The translations under genes and the position numbers were made by a program. 50,220 bases of DNA. Origin: Sphingomonadaceae bacterium 3R27E2-A (lineage in GTDB: Bacteria > Pseudomonadota > Alphaproteobacteria > Sphingomonadales > Sphingomonadaceae). Positions 24,462 through 33,770 of this stretch are shown one piece after another. The stretch spans positions 1-50,220 of the forward strand of contig SCNT01000033.1 in NCBI GenBank assembly GCA_005503165.1, in the 5' to 3' direction. How positions within the stretch are numbered: position 1 is the first letter of the stretch; each line of letters begins with the position of its first letter. Below the pieces are notes generated by a model. That model ran no database searches. It saw nothing but the letters and a program-made list of their open reading frames with translations, and was not told the origin of the DNA.

Positions 24462-27098
24462 ATGACTTCGACCAACGACATTCGCCGCTCTTTCCTCGAC
24501 TATTTTGCGGGGACCGGCCACCATATCGAGCCGTCGGCGCCGCTGGTGCCGTACAACGACCCGACGTTGATGTTCGTCAACGCCGGCATGGTGCCGTTCA
24601 AGAATGTCTTCACGGGCCTCGAGAAGCGCCCGTACAGCACCGCGGCCTCCTCGCAGAAATGCGTGCGCGCGGGCGGCAAGCACAACGACCTCGACAATGT
24701 AGGCTTCACCGCGCGTCACCATACGTTCTTCGAAATGCTGGGGAATTTCTCCTTTGGCGATTATTTCAAGGAACAGGCGATCCACCACGCCTGGACGCTG
24801 ATCACGAAAAATTGGGGGCTCAGCCCCGACCGGCTGACCGCGACCGTCTATCACACCGACGATGAGGCGTTCGACCTGTGGCGCAAGATTTCGGGGCTGC
24901 CCGAGGAGCGCATCATCCGCATCGCGACCAACGACAATTTCTGGTCGATGGGCGACACGGGTCCCTGCGGGCCATGCAGCGAAATCTTCTACGACCATGG
25001 CGACCATATCTGGGGCGGCCCGCCGGGATCGCCGGAGGAAGATGGCGACCGCTTCGTCGAGATCTGGAATCTGGTGTTCATGCAGTACGAGCAGCTGCCG
25101 GGCGGCGAGCGTGTCGACCTGCCGCGGCCGAGCATCGACACCGGCATGGGGCTGGAGCGCGTCGCGGCGGTGCTGCAGGGCGTCACCGACAATTATGACA
25201 CCGATACCTTCAAGGCGCTGATCGCGGCGTCGGTCGACCAGACCGGCGTGCCCGCCGAGGGCGCTACACAAGCGAGCCACCGCGTGATCGCCGATCACCT
25301 GCGCGCGTCGAGCTTCCTGATCGCCGACGGGGTGCTGCCGTCGAACGAGGGCCGCGGTTATGTGCTGCGCCGGATCATGCGGCGCGCGATGCGGCACGCG
25401 CATCTGCTGGGCGCCAAGGACCCGCTGATGTACCGGCTGCTGCCGTCGCTGACCGCCGAGATGGGCGCCGCCTATCCCGAGCTGATCCGCGCGCAGCCGC
25501 TCATCGCCGAGACGCTGGAGCGCGAGGAGACCAAGTTCCGCCAGACGCTCGACAAGGGCTTGCGCCTGCTGGACGAGGCGACCGTCGGCCTGGGAGCCGG
25601 CGCGACCCTGCCCGGCGACGTCGCGTTCAAGCTCTATGACACTTATGGTTTCCCCTATGACCTGACCGAGGACGCGCTGCGGACGCAGGACATCGCAGTC
25701 GACCGGGCCGGCTTCGATGCGGCGATGGCGCAGCAGAAAGCGGCGGCGCGCGCGGCATGGAAGGGCAGCGGGCAGAAGGCGTCCGAGGAAATCTGGTTCG
25801 ACCTCGCCGAAGCCAATGGCAGCACCGAATTCACCGGTTACGGCGCGACCGTGGGCGAGGGCGAGGTGATCGCGCTCGTCAAGGACGGCGTGCAGGTCGA
25901 TGAGGCCAAGGCGGGCGACGAAGTGGTCGTGCTGACCAACCAGACGCCCTTTTATGGCGAGAGCGGCGGGCAGATGGGCGACAGCGGCACGATCGCGACG
26001 CTGGAGGGCGCGAAGGCGTTCGTCAGCGACACGGGCAAGCCGCTCGGGCGGTTGCACGCGCATCAGGCGAAGCTCGAGGCCGGCACGCTCAAGGTCGGCG
26101 ACACCGTGCAGATGATCGTCGACGCCGAGCGCCGCGACCGTATCCGCGCCAATCATAGCGCGACGCACCTGCTGCACGCGGCGCTGCGCAACCGGCTGGG
26201 CGGACATGTGACGCAGAAGGGCAGCCTGGTCGCCGAGGACCGCTTCCGCTTCGATTTCTCGCATCCCAAGGCGCTGACGGCGGAGGAGATCGCCGACATC
26301 GAAGCCGACGTGAACGCGCAGATCCGCAGCAACGAGCCGGTCACGACGCGGCTGATGACCCCCGACGACGCCGTCGCGGCAGGCGCGCTGGCGCTGTTCG
26401 GCGAGAAATATGGCGACGAGGTGCGCGTGCTCTCGATGGGGACCTCCGACGACAAGAGTTATTCGGTCGAGCTGTGCGGCGGGACGCATGTGCGGGCACT
26501 CGGCGACATCGCGCTGCTCAAGATCGTCGGCGAATCGGCGGTCTCGTCGGGGGTGCGGCGTATCGAGGCGCTGACCGGCGAGGCGGCGCGCCAGTGGTTG
26601 AATAGCCGCGACGAGGCGTTGAAGGCCGCGGCGGCGGCGCTCAAGACGTCGCCCGACGATGTGCCGGCGCGCGTCGCGGCGCTGGCCGAGCAGCTCAAGA
26701 AGGCCGAGCGCGAACTCGCCGATGCCAAGAAGGCGTTGGCGATGGGCGGCGGCGGGGCCGCTGCGGGACCGGCGGTCGAGCAGGTCGGCGATACCGCCTT
26801 TCTGGCGCAGGTCGTCGACGGGCTCGACCCCAAGGAGCTGCGCGGCACGGTCGACGGCCTGAAGAAGCAGGTCGGCAGCGGCGTCGCGATGCTCGTCGCG
26901 GTCAATGACGGCCGCGCGTCGGTCGCGGTCGGGGTGACCGAGGGCGTGGGGCACAACGCCGTCGACCTCGTCAAGACCGCGGTCGCGGCGCTCGGCGGAC
27001 AGGGCGGCGGCGGGCGGCCCGACATGGCGCAGGGCGGCGGGCCGAACGGCGGCGCGGCGAACGACGCCGTCGCGGCGGTCAGGGCCGCGCTCGCTTGA
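24462..27098 (+). CDS. alaS: Alanine--tRNA ligase
   Basis: An 878-residue class II aminoacyl-tRNA synthetase, full length. The catalytic core (about 1-260) has [52 protein letters not shown] and the zinc-like [14 protein letters not shown]. The editing domain (about 560-720) has the metal motifs [12 protein letters not shown] and CGGTHV, which clear mischarged Ser/Gly. A coiled-coil and DHHA1 C-terminal domain completes the protein, ending with a Gly-rich [16 protein letters not shown]. The stop overlaps the next gene's TTG start (TTGA). Confidence 0.97.
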   Translation: MTSTNDIRRSFLDYFAGTGHHIEPSAPLVPYNDPTLMFVNAGMVPFKNVFTGLEKRPYSTAASSQKCVRAGGKHNDLDNVGFTARHHTFFEMLGNFSFGDYFKEQAIHHAWTLITKNWGLSPDRLTATVYHTDDEAFDLWRKISGLPEERIIRIATNDNFWSMGDTGPCGPCSEIFYDHGDHIWGGPPGSPEEDGDRFVEIWNLVFMQYEQLPGGERVDLPRPSIDTGMGLERVAAVLQGVTDNYDTDTFKALIAASVDQTGVPAEGATQASHRVIADHLRASSFLIADGVLPSNEGRGYVLRRIMRRAMRHAHLLGAKDPLMYRLLPSLTAEMGAAYPELIRAQPLIAETLEREETKFRQTLDKGLRLLDEATVGLGAGATLPGDVAFKLYDTYGFPYDLTEDALRTQDIAVDRAGFDAAMAQQKAAARAAWKGSGQKASEEIWFDLAEANGSTEFTGYGATVGEGEVIALVKDGVQVDEAKAGDEVVVLTNQTPFYGESGGQMGDSGTIATLEGAKAFVSDTGKPLGRLHAHQAKLEAGTLKVGDTVQMIVDAERRDRIRANHSATHLLHAALRNRLGGHVTQKGSLVAEDRFRFDFSHPKALTAEEIADIEADVNAQIRSNEPVTTRLMTPDDAVAAGALALFGEKYGDEVRVLSMGTSDDKSYSVELCGGTHVRALGDIALLKIVGESAVSSGVRRIEALTGEAARQWLNSRDEALKAAAAALKTSPDDVPARVAALAEQLKKAERELADAKKALAMGGGGAAAGPAVEQVGDTAFLAQVVDGLDPKELRGTVDGLKKQVGSGVAMLVAVNDGRASVAVGVTEGVGHNAVDLVKTAVAALGGQGGGGRPDMAQGGGPNGGAANDAVAAVRAALA

Positions 27099-27571
27099 AA
27101 CCCACCAAGAAGACGCGGCGCACCGATCATGCCGAACGGCTGATCGCGGCGCCGCTGGTCGATGTCTTTGCGGCCTTTACCAGCGCCGACCTGCTGGCGC
27201 GCTGGCTGCCGCCCGAGGGCGCGACGGGCGAATTCGAACATGTCGACCTGGTCGCCGGGGGCGGCTTCCTGATGCGGCTGACCTTTGACGAGGCCGATGT
27301 CGAGGCCAAGAGCGACGATGACAGCGATGTGGTCGAGGTGCATATCCCGATCCTCGACGACGGGCGGCTGATCGTCTGGGAGGTCGAGTTCGTGTCGGAC
27401 GACCCGCGCTTTTCGGGGACGATGGCGATGCACTGGTATCTGTCGCGGCAGGGCGGCCGGACGCTGGTGACGATCGACGCGCATCAGGTGCCGCCGGGGA
27501 TTTCGGCGAAGGATCATGTCGAGGGGCTGAACTCGTCGCTGGCGAATCTGGCGGCGGTGGTGGAGGGCTGA
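27095..27571 (+). CDS. SRPBCC (AHSA1-like) domain protein
   Basis: A 158-residue START-like helix-grip protein of the activator-of-Hsp90-homologue family. Family pattern: [50 protein letters not shown], a middle beta-sheet ([25 protein letters not shown]) and the C-terminal helix [19 protein letters not shown]. These proteins usually bind a hydrophobic ligand; none can be assigned. The start is TTG inside the alaS stop (TTGA, 4-nt overlap), so expression likely depends on alaS translation. Confidence 0.82.
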   Translation: MKPTKKTRRTDHAERLIAAPLVDVFAAFTSADLLARWLPPEGATGEFEHVDLVAGGGFLMRLTFDEADVEAKSDDDSDVVEVHIPILDDGRLIVWEVEFVSDDPRFSGTMAMHWYLSRQGGRTLVTIDAHQVPPGISAKDHVEGLNSSLANLAAVVEG

Positions 27572-27601
27572 AAAGCCCCTTCCCTTCAGGGGCGAGGTTG
27601 G

Positions 27602-27644
27602 GGGTGGGGGCCCTCGGCCTTGCGCAGGGCGAGGGCCCCCACCC
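27602..27644. repeat. 15-bp perfect inverted repeat after the SRPBCC gene
   Basis: GGGTGGGGGCCCTCG (27602-27616) and its exact complement (27630-27644) flank a 13-nt loop. It probably terminates the alaS-SRPBCC operon and may belong to a dispersed repeat family. Confidence 0.65.
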
Positions 27645-27653
27645 GCTCCGATT

Positions 27654-27700
27654 AACGAACAAGTTCGTAAGTCCCGCTGCCCTCCCCTGAAGGGGAGGGC
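27654..27700. terminator. Two small hairpins between convergent genes
   Basis: ACGAAC/GTTCGT (27654-27667) and the perfect 10-bp stem GCCCTCCCCT/AGGGGAGGGC (27679-27688 and 27691-27700, 2-nt loop) lie just past the holin stop codon on the minus strand. The second may act as the terminator of the endolysin-holin unit. Confidence 0.45.
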
Positions 27701-27703
27701 GGG

Positions 27704-28117
27704 TTATGTCTCCACCCCCTTGGCCTTCCCCCACGCCCTGGCGGCGGTGTAGCCGAGATAGCCGGTGCCGAAGAGCGCGTAGAGCGGTTCGGGGATGCCC
27801 GCGAGATAGGCGTTCATGCCCTCGGCGATGCCGCGCGCCGTGTCGGGCCGAACGGCGGCGATCAGCCCCATCGGGATCGCCCATAGCAAGAGCGCGTACA
27901 TGACGTAGAGGAAGCTCGGCCGCGCGCGGCTGGTCCAGGGGTCGGTGCTGCTCGCCTCGGCGACGATCGCCGCCAAGCGCGTCCTGATCGCCTCCATCTC
28001 CTGGCTGCCCTCGAGCTTCAACAGTTCGAGCTTGGCGCGGTCGCGCGCTTCGGGGTCGGGGATGATCTTGTCGATCAGCTTGGCGACGGGGCCGATCAGG
28101 CCTTCGATGATGCTCAT
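27704..28117 (-). CDS. GTA-type holin (3TM holin family)
   Basis: A 137-residue protein of the holin family associated with gene-transfer-agent release. It has an N-terminal amphipathic region (MSIIEGLIGPVAKLIDKIIPDPEARDRAKLELLKLE), a clear helix FLYVMYALLLWAIPMGLIAAV (about 68-88) and a second hydrophobic segment IPEPLYALFGTGYLGYTAARAWGKAKG at the C-terminus. Holins form inner-membrane holes that let the endolysin reach the wall. It follows the endolysin gene by 35 bp on the same strand and presumably shares its promoter. A decayed prophage origin is possible, but the reading frame is intact. Confidence 0.82.
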   Translation of the reverse strand: MSIIEGLIGPVAKLIDKIIPDPEARDRAKLELLKLEGSQEMEAIRTRLAAIVAEASSTDPWTSRARPSFLYVMYALLLWAIPMGLIAAVRPDTARGIAEGMNAYLAGIPEPLYALFGTGYLGYTAARAWGKAKGVET

Positions 28118-28152
28118 TCTATGTCTCCAAAATTGTCAGAAAGTCACAAAGG

Positions 28153-28752
28153 TCACGCTACGTCCCCCCTCTCTTGGGGGCCTCCGGCTCCTCCGATGCG
28201 GTTCGCGAGCCAGCCGTAGAGAAAGGCTTCCTGGCTGGGGCGACGTTCGGCGAGCGCGATGTAGCGTTCGCCCTGCAGTGCCTCGATCGCGCGCAGCAGC
28301 ACCGTTTCGCCGCCGGCGCCGCGCACGCGGAGGAAGGCGTCGAGCGCGGCGAGGGTGCGCGGGCCGATCTCGCGATCGACCGCGATGTCGGGATAGTCGC
28401 GCGCGGCGCGGTTGAGCGCGTTCAGCGCCCGCTGGAGGAAGCCGGTCGCGGTGCCGCTGCCCATGTTCACGCCGGTGTCGAAGAGTTCCGCGGCGATGTC
28501 GGGGGCGCGGCGCGCGACGCGGTCGAAGCCGGGGCGCTGCCAATAGAGGCGGCGATAGATGGCGGCGGCTGCTTCGCGTGGCAGGTCGCGCATCGCACCG
28601 CCATAGCCCTCGGCGCGCGCGACCGCCTGGGTGATGCCCCAGCAGGTCGGGCCGCCGCGGTCGGCGGGGTGGTTTACATAACGACCTTCGCGGTCGATGA
28701 CGGCTTCGATCAGCGCATTGGCGTCGAGATCGGCGCGGTGGGGTCTGGGCAT
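28153..28752 (-). CDS. Endolysin, glycoside hydrolase 108 (N-acetylmuramidase)
   Basis: A 199-residue peptidoglycan hydrolase. The N-terminal GH108 domain has the catalytic glutamate in VIDREGRYVNHPADRGGPTCWGITQ (E20 or close), and the C-terminal half (about 95-185) resembles a peptidoglycan-binding domain (DIAVDREIGPRTLAALDAFL). The ATG at 28752 has GGAG 9 nt upstream; an in-frame ATG at 28794 lies inside the promoter element and is unlikely. There is no signal peptide, so a holin is needed for export, and one follows directly. A GH108 endolysin beside a 3TM holin is the arrangement of the Rhodobacter capsulatus GTA lysis genes. Confidence 0.87.
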   Translation of the reverse strand: MPRPHRADLDANALIEAVIDREGRYVNHPADRGGPTCWGITQAVARAEGYGGAMRDLPREAAAAIYRRLYWQRPGFDRVARRAPDIAAELFDTGVNMGSGTATGFLQRALNALNRAARDYPDIAVDREIGPRTLAALDAFLRVRGAGGETVLLRAIEALQGERYIALAERRPSQEAFLYGWLANRIGGAGGPQERGDVA

Positions 28753-28765
28753 GATTCGCGTCTCC

Positions 28766-28815
28766 GGTTGGTTGATTCGGTTATAATGAACCATATGGGT
28801 GTTTTTTAGGAAAGG
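28766..28815 (-). promoter_or_regulatory. Putative GTA-type promoter/operator of the endolysin-holin unit
   Basis: This 50-bp block ends 13 nt before the endolysin start and matches 48777-48826 at 40 of 50 positions without gaps. Invariant parts on the plus strand are AATGAACCATATGGGT (28785-28800) and TTTTAGGAAAGG (28804-28815). On the transcribed strand this reads CCTTTCCTAAAA, a 3-nt variable gap, then ACCCATATGGTTCATT followed by TATAAC, a possible -10. No TTGACA-like -35 is seen, so an activator may be needed. Part of the block (AGGAAAGG) also lies at ribosome-binding distance for the divergent quinone oxidoreductase. Confidence 0.65.
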
Positions 28816-28824
28816 CTTTTCTCC

Positions 28825-29802
28825 ATGCGCGCATTATTGGTCAGCGAATTGGCGGAAAACCACGGCGGCTGCGCGCTCGCCGACCTGCCCGTTCCCGCGC
28901 CGGGGCCGGGCGAGGTGCGCGTGCGGGTGCGCGCGGCGGGGATCAATTTCCCCGACCTCTTGATGACGCGCGGTGCTTATCAGCTGAAACCCGAGCTGCC
29001 TTTCACGCCGGGGCTGGAGTTTGCGGGCGAGGTCGATGCGCTCGGTGCGGGGGTGAGCGGCTGGGCGCCGGGCGATGCGGTGATCGGCGGCAACCGCTTC
29101 GGCGCGATGGCGGAATATATCGTCGTTCCCGCGACGAACCTGCGGCGCAAGCCCGAACGGCTGGGCTGGGAGGAGGCCGCGGCCTATGGCGTCGCCTATC
29201 TCACCGCCTGGGTCGCGCTTACGCGCTGTGGGCAGGTGCAGCCGGGCGAGTGGGTGCTGGTGCACGGCGCGGCGGGCGGGGTCGGGCTGGCGACGGTCGA
29301 TCTGGCGCGGGCGCTCGGCGCGCGCGTGATCGCGGCGGCGAGCAGCGAAGCGAAGCGCGCGAAGCTGGTCGAGTTCTACGCGCCCGACGCGGTGATCGAC
29401 GGCGCGCGGGGGTTTCGCGAGACGGTGAAGGGACTGACCGATGGCAAGGGCGCGGATGTGATCTTCGACCCCGTCGGCGGCGATGTGTTCGACGAGTCGA
29501 CGCGGTGCATCGCGTTCGGGGGGCGGCTGCTGGTGATCGGCTTCGCGTCGGGGCGCATCCCCGAGGTGTCGGTCAACATGCCGCTCATCAAGGGCTTTTC
29601 GGTCGTCGGGGTGCGCGCGGGCGAATATGGCCGGCGTTTTCCGGCGCGCGGGGCGGAGAATATCGCGGCGATCGACGCGCTGGCCTCCGAAGCGAAGATC
29701 CGGCCGCATGTCCATGCTGCGCTCGATCTCGCCGACTGGCGCGCGGGCTTTGCGGCACTCGAAAAGCGTGAGGTCGTCGGCAAGATGATTCTGACCGTCT
29801 GA
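28825..29802 (+). CDS. NADPH:quinone oxidoreductase family protein (MDR superfamily)
   Basis: A 325-residue zinc-independent medium-chain dehydrogenase/reductase. The catalytic domain shows GINFPDLLMTRGAYQLKPELPFTPGLEFAGEV. The Rossmann domain has VLVHGAAGGVGLATVDLARALGARVIAAASS (about 147-178) and FDPVGGDVFDES. It reduces quinones or enoyl-type substrates with NADPH; the physiological substrate is not evident. AGGAAAGG lies 9 nt ahead of the ATG. The gene is divergent from the endolysin unit and its leader overlaps that unit's promoter element. Confidence 0.9.
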   Translation: MRALLVSELAENHGGCALADLPVPAPGPGEVRVRVRAAGINFPDLLMTRGAYQLKPELPFTPGLEFAGEVDALGAGVSGWAPGDAVIGGNRFGAMAEYIVVPATNLRRKPERLGWEEAAAYGVAYLTAWVALTRCGQVQPGEWVLVHGAAGGVGLATVDLARALGARVIAAASSEAKRAKLVEFYAPDAVIDGARGFRETVKGLTDGKGADVIFDPVGGDVFDESTRCIAFGGRLLVIGFASGRIPEVSVNMPLIKGFSVVGVRAGEYGRRFPARGAENIAAIDALASEAKIRPHVHAALDLADWRAGFAALEKREVVGKMILTV

Positions 29803-29942
29803 CGCCGGGCTCCGCCCGCGGACGAGGCGGCGTGCAGGCGCGGCGACCCGCGCGGAGGCCCTATGGCCTTGCGATACCGGGGCCGTCATAGCGGCCGCGG
29901 GGGGTGAAGGCGGCCATGCCGCCGTACCCGAAAGGAAGAGAC

Positions 29943-30254
29943 GTGAAGACATTGTTACTCATCGCCGCGCCGGTCGCGCTGGCCACCGCTGCTCACGCCG
30001 CGGAGCCGGCGGGCGACGGCGACGCCCTTTTCGCCAAGCTCGACGCCAATGGCGACGGCAGGATCGACAAGGCCGAGCTGACCCGGGCGCACGAAGCCAA
30101 GGCGGCCGAGAAGGGCGACAAGACGCCGGTCGACGGTGCGAAGATCGACGAGATGATCAAGCGCATCGACACCAATGGCGACGGGGCGGTCGACAAGGCC
30201 GAAATGGCGGCGATGCGCAAGGCGCCCGCGGCGCCAGCCGAGCCCCGGCGCTGA
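29943..30254 (+). CDS. Exported EF-hand protein
   Basis: A 103-residue protein starting at GTG, with AAGGAAGAG about 5 nt upstream and an immediate signal peptide (MKTLLLIAAPVALATAAHA). An upstream ATG at 29904 would place 13 unrelated residues ahead of the signal sequence. Two canonical calcium-binding loops are present, DANGDGRIDKAE (near residue 36) and DTNGDGAVDKAE (near residue 78), so it is probably a periplasmic calcium-binding protein. The tail is Ala/Pro-rich. No partner is apparent. Confidence 0.82.
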   Translation: MKTLLLIAAPVALATAAHAAEPAGDGDALFAKLDANGDGRIDKAELTRAHEAKAAEKGDKTPVDGAKIDEMIKRIDTNGDGAVDKAEMAAMRKAPAAPAEPRR

Positions 30255-30352
30255 TTTGGGGAAGGCGGCGGCCCGCGCAGGCCGCCGCCAACCCTCTTTC
30301 GCCCGGCGCGTCGCTGCGGCAAGGTGGCGCGATCGATCGGCGGGAGAGGCGG

Positions 30353-30871
30353 ATGCGCGAGCGAAGGAGCAGCAAGCGAAACCGCGCGGCGCCACCGCCG
30401 ATGCGCGGCGGGCTGATTTCGCTGGCGGTCACCCTGCTGGTCGCGGCCTTCCTGATTCCCCCGATGCTGACGCACGCCGAGGAGCGCGCGCAATGGCTGG
30501 CCAAGGTACGCGCCGGCGGCGGATCGGTGCATTATGTGGGCGCCTATAGCGCCAAGTGCCGACCGTTGCCGCGGCTGATGCGCAAGGGCGGCCGGCACGT
30601 CGGACCCGGCACGCGGCTCGAGGTGGTCGCGCGGGCGAGGGGCTGGGCGCTGACCGACCGTTTCGGCGAGCCATGCTGGATTCCCGAGTGGGCGCTGGTC
30701 GACATGCCGTTCGACCGCCTGGCCGCGTATCGGGCGGGGCCCGGCCATTATGCCAAGGAACCGCCGGGCTGGTACGAGGCCGAGCGGGAGAAGTCGTGCG
30801 CGGCGAACTGGCTCAACCGCGCGACCTGCTTCGTCAACGAAAGCGCGCGCGGCGGGAAAGGGCTGCCCTAG
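30353..30871 (+). CDS. Hypothetical membrane-anchored protein, SH3-like region
   Basis: A 172-residue protein with a basic N-terminus (MRERRSSKRNRAAPPPMRGG) and one hydrophobic helix (about 20-40, LISLAVTLLVAAFLIPPML), so probably anchored with a periplasmic C-terminal domain. The region about 75-115 (GTRLEVVARARGWALTDRFGEPCWIPEWAL) resembles a bacterial SH3 fold. Four cysteines (CRPLPR, CWIPE, SCAANW, TCFVNE) could form two disulfides. The function is not recognised. Its stop overlaps the convergent gene's stop. Confidence 0.65.
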   Translation: MRERRSSKRNRAAPPPMRGGLISLAVTLLVAAFLIPPMLTHAEERAQWLAKVRAGGGSVHYVGAYSAKCRPLPRLMRKGGRHVGPGTRLEVVARARGWALTDRFGEPCWIPEWALVDMPFDRLAAYRAGPGHYAKEPPGWYEAEREKSCAANWLNRATCFVNESARGGKGLP

Positions 30872-31356
30872 ACGCAGACGTGGCGGAGGTCGCCGACGGC
30901 GTCGTCGGCGCCGGTGGTTTCGAAGGTTGCGGTGAAAGGCGCTGCGCCGCCATCGAGGGCGATCGTGACGCGGCGCGACGCCGATATCCGGTCGATGAAG
31001 GCGCGCGCGTCGGGGTGCTTGGCATCGGCGAGGACGGCCGATGCGTCCATGATCGTCACCGGGTGCGCCTCGGGTGCGGCGCCGTCGATGGCGACCTTTG
31101 CCACGGGCTGCGCCGCGAACGGCGCCTCGGCCACGAGGATCGCGGCGATGGGTTCGTTCGGCGTGCAAGTGAGTTTGAGCGTTGCGTCGCCGCCTTCGGC
31201 TTCGAGGCGGTAGCCGCGCGTTACCGCATCGGTGTCGCGGTCGACGAAATTATCGGCTTTCCAGCCGACCGGCGCGCCGACGAGCGACAGCATCGCGAAG
31301 CCGAGCGCGGCAAGTGCGACGACGCCGAGGATGGAGACGAGGGTTGCGCGCGTCAT
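30868..31356 (-). CDS. Hypothetical protein with N-terminal membrane anchor
   Basis: A 162-residue protein beginning MTRATLVSILGVVALAALGFAMLSLVG, a signal anchor. The rest is predicted beta-rich (NFVDRDTDAVTRGYRLEAEGGDATLKLTCTPNEP; RRVTIALDGGAAPFTATFETTG) and periplasmic. The ATG at 31356 is chosen because extending to 31473 would run antisense through tRNA-Pro sequence. The stop codon overlaps the convergent 30353-30871 gene by 4 nt. No family is recognised. Confidence 0.65.
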   Translation of the reverse strand: MTRATLVSILGVVALAALGFAMLSLVGAPVGWKADNFVDRDTDAVTRGYRLEAEGGDATLKLTCTPNEPIAAILVAEAPFAAQPVAKVAIDGAAPEAHPVTIMDASAVLADAKHPDARAFIDRISASRRVTIALDGGAAPFTATFETTGADDAVGDLRHVCV

Positions 31357-31434
31357 GCCGCGGCATAGAGCAGGACGTCGCCGCGCGGCAAGCTGCGCCG
31401 CCGCGATGGCATATTTTACGATAGTGGAAGAAAT

Positions 31435-31511
31435 TGGTCGGGACGAGAGGATTCGAACCTCCGACCCCCACACCCCCAGTGTGATGCGCTACCAGGCTGC
31501 GCTACGTCCCG
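31435..31511 (-). tRNA. tRNA-Pro (anticodon GGG)
   Basis: A 77-nt cloverleaf with encoded CCA. The acceptor stem CGGGACG pairs with CGTCCCG, the D-arm GCGC/GCGC surrounds AGCCTGGTA, the anticodon stem TCACA/TGTGG encloses CTGGGGG with anticodon GGG, and the T-arm GGAGG/CCTCT encloses TTCGAAT. It reads the proline codon CCC (and CCU by wobble). Bases 31512-31759 before yajC contain no recognisable gene. Confidence 0.96.
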
Positions 31512-31759
31512 ACCGGCCCTGTTGGGCAGGCGAGGCCCCTAGCGCGGGTCGGCGGGGGATGCAAGCTCTCGTGCGCGAAGATCGCACGTCCGCCTTGAAC
31601 TCGCGCGCCGCGGCCCCATTTCGGCTCGGCCTGCCGCGGGGGACGGCGCGCAGCCGCCGGTTGCACGCGCCGCCCCCGCGTGATAGGCGCCGCGCCATTA
31701 TCTTGCGCGCCGGCCCGGGTGGGGACGGCGCCGCTTTCGAACGGAAAGATCTTCAATCG

Positions 31760-32092
31760 ATGTCGACGAATTTGCTTCTGAGCCAGGCGGCCGGATCGGG
31801 CGGCGGGGCCGCGCTCTTTGTGGGACAGATCGTCCCGCTGGTGCTGATCTTCATCGTCTTCTGGTTCTTCCTGATCCGCCCGCAGCAGCAACGGATGAAG
31901 GAGCATCGCGCCAAGATCGCGGCGGTGAAGCCGCGCGACCAGGTCGTCACCGGCGGCGGCATCGTCGGCAAGGTGACGCGCGTCGACGATGATTTCGCCG
32001 ATGTCGAAATCGCGCAGGGGGTGAAGATCAAGGTCGTCAAGTCGACCCTGTCCGACGTGCTGCAGCCCGGCGCCAAGCCCGCCAACGACTGA
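31760..32092 (+). CDS. yajC: Preprotein translocase subunit YajC
   Basis: A 110-residue inner-membrane protein of the SecDF-YajC complex. It has one transmembrane helix (about 24-42, IVPLVLIFIVFWFFLIRP), followed by the typical QQQRMKEHRAKIAAVKPRDQVVTGGGIVGKVTRVDDDFADVEIAQGVKIKVVKSTLSDV. The ATG at 31760 gives the family's usual length; the open frame upstream is unrelated. It heads the yajC-secD-secF operon. Confidence 0.95.
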   Translation: MSTNLLLSQAAGSGGGAALFVGQIVPLVLIFIVFWFFLIRPQQQRMKEHRAKIAAVKPRDQVVTGGGIVGKVTRVDDDFADVEIAQGVKIKVVKSTLSDVLQPGAKPAND

Positions 32093-32143
32093 CGCGGCGG
32101 CGCCCGCCGCGGCGGGCGCGCCCCTTGGTATCGGACCAAAGAC

Positions 32144-33754
32144 ATGCTCGATTTCCCGCGCTGGAAAACCATCAGCATCTGCATCTCGTTGCTGCTCGGC
32201 ATCCTGTTCGCCATCCCGACCTTCCTGCCGCAGAAGACCTTCGACCAGCTGCCGGGCTTTGCGCAGATGAAGGTCAATCTGGGGCTCGATCTCGCGGGCG
32301 GCAGCCATCTGCTGCTCGAGGCCGACATCGCCGACCTCAACAAGACCCAGCTGTCCAACATGGAAAAGACCGTGCGCGTGTCGATGCGCGGCGAGACCGG
32401 TCCCGACGACGATATCGCGATCGGCGATTTCAAGGCGTCGGGCAGCACGATCAGCTTCCTCGTGCGCGACCAGGCGCAGCTCGACGAAGCGCGCGAACGG
32501 CTGTTCCGCGAGACGCAGGGCGCCGGGCTGACCGGCCAGCGCGACTGGTCGATCGAGATCGTCGACAATACCCGCATCGTGATGACCCTGACCGCGGCGG
32601 GCCGCGACCAGGCAGTCGATCGCGCGATGGAAACCGCGCGCGAGATCATCGACAAGCGCGTCAACGAGCTCGGCACGCGCGAACCGACGATCATCCGCGA
32701 GGGCAGCGATCGCATCGTCGTGCAGGTCCCCGGCCTGCAGGACCCCAAGGCGCTGAAGGACCTGCTCGGGCGCACCGCGCGGCTGGAATTCCGTATGGTC
32801 GATCCCAATGGGACGGTCGGGCCGAGCGGTCCGGTCAACGTCCCCATCGGCAGCGAATTCGTGCCCTATGCGCCCAATGAGGGCGGCGGCGCGCCGGGCG
32901 AGATACTGAGCCGGCAGGTGATGATCAGCGGCGACCAGCTGATCGACGCGCGGCAGGACTTCAACCAGCAGCAGCTGCCCGCGGTGTCGATCCGCTTCGA
33001 TTCGGCGGGGTCGAACACCTTCGCGCGCGTTACCGGCGCCAACGTCAACAAGCGCTTTGCGATGGTGCTCGACGGCCAGGTGCTGTCGGCGCCGACGATC
33101 AATGAGGCGATCCTCGGCGGACAGGCGCAGATTTCGGGCAGCTTCACGGTGCAGACCGCGAACGAGCTGGCGATCGCGCTGCGCTCGGGCTCGCTGCCGG
33201 TGAAGCTCGACGTCGTCGAGGAGCGCACGGTCACCCCCGAACTCGGCAAGGATTCGATCGAAAAGGGCGCGATCGCGGGGATCATCGCGACGGTGTCGGT
33301 GCTGGTCCTGATGCTCGTCGTCTATGGCCGCTTCGGCGTCTATGCGAATATCGCGCTGGCGTTCAACGTGTTCCTGATCATCGCGATCATGGCCTTTTTC
33401 AACGCGACGCTGACGCTGCCGGGCATCGCCGGCTTCGTGCTGACGATCGGCGCCGCGGTCGACGCGAACGTGCTGATCAACGAGCGCATACGCGAGGAAT
33501 TGAAACGCGGGCGGCGCGTGTTCCAGGCGGTCGAGCTCGGCTACAGCGAAGCGAGCCGCGCGATCTTCGACGCCAACGTCACAAACGTCATCGCGGCGGC
33601 GCTGATGTTCTGGTTCGGCACCGGGCCGATCAAGGGCTTCGCCGTCGTGCTGACGATCGGCATCGTCACCAGCGTCTTCACCGCCGTCACCGTCACCCGC
33701 ATGTTCGTCGCCCACTGGCTGCGCAGCGCGCGGCCGACGTCGATCAACATTTAA
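32144..33754 (+). CDS. secD: Protein translocase subunit SecD
   Basis: A 536-residue polytopic membrane protein using the proton-motive force to pull exported proteins across the membrane. There is an N-terminal helix (about 7-24), a large periplasmic region with LGLDLAGGSHLLLEAD, then a C-terminal RND-like five-helix bundle (about 365-525; GIIATVSVLVLMLVVYGRFG, GIAGFVLTIGAAVDANVLINERIREEL). Length and motifs are complete. It is 51 bp after yajC and 16 bp before secF. Confidence 0.96.
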   Translation: MLDFPRWKTISICISLLLGILFAIPTFLPQKTFDQLPGFAQMKVNLGLDLAGGSHLLLEADIADLNKTQLSNMEKTVRVSMRGETGPDDDIAIGDFKASGSTISFLVRDQAQLDEARERLFRETQGAGLTGQRDWSIEIVDNTRIVMTLTAAGRDQAVDRAMETAREIIDKRVNELGTREPTIIREGSDRIVVQVPGLQDPKALKDLLGRTARLEFRMVDPNGTVGPSGPVNVPIGSEFVPYAPNEGGGAPGEILSRQVMISGDQLIDARQDFNQQQLPAVSIRFDSAGSNTFARVTGANVNKRFAMVLDGQVLSAPTINEAILGGQAQISGSFTVQTANELAIALRSGSLPVKLDVVEERTVTPELGKDSIEKGAIAGIIATVSVLVLMLVVYGRFGVYANIALAFNVFLIIAIMAFFNATLTLPGIAGFVLTIGAAVDANVLINERIREELKRGRRVFQAVELGYSEASRAIFDANVTNVIAAALMFWFGTGPIKGFAVVLTIGIVTSVFTAVTVTRMFVAHWLRSARPTSINI

Positions 33755-33770
33755 AGGAGGGAACAGAGAG

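Noticed and set aside
23007..26954. A 1315-codon open frame on the minus strand opposite alaS
   Set aside because: It is antisense to alaS and neighbours, rich in His/Arg/Asp/Ala typical of GC-rich shadow frames, and has no domain signature.
27704..28752. Remnant prophage
   Set aside because: Both genes are intact, there is no integrase, attachment site, capsid or tail gene nearby, and composition matches the chromosome; a GTA-type lysis cassette fits better.
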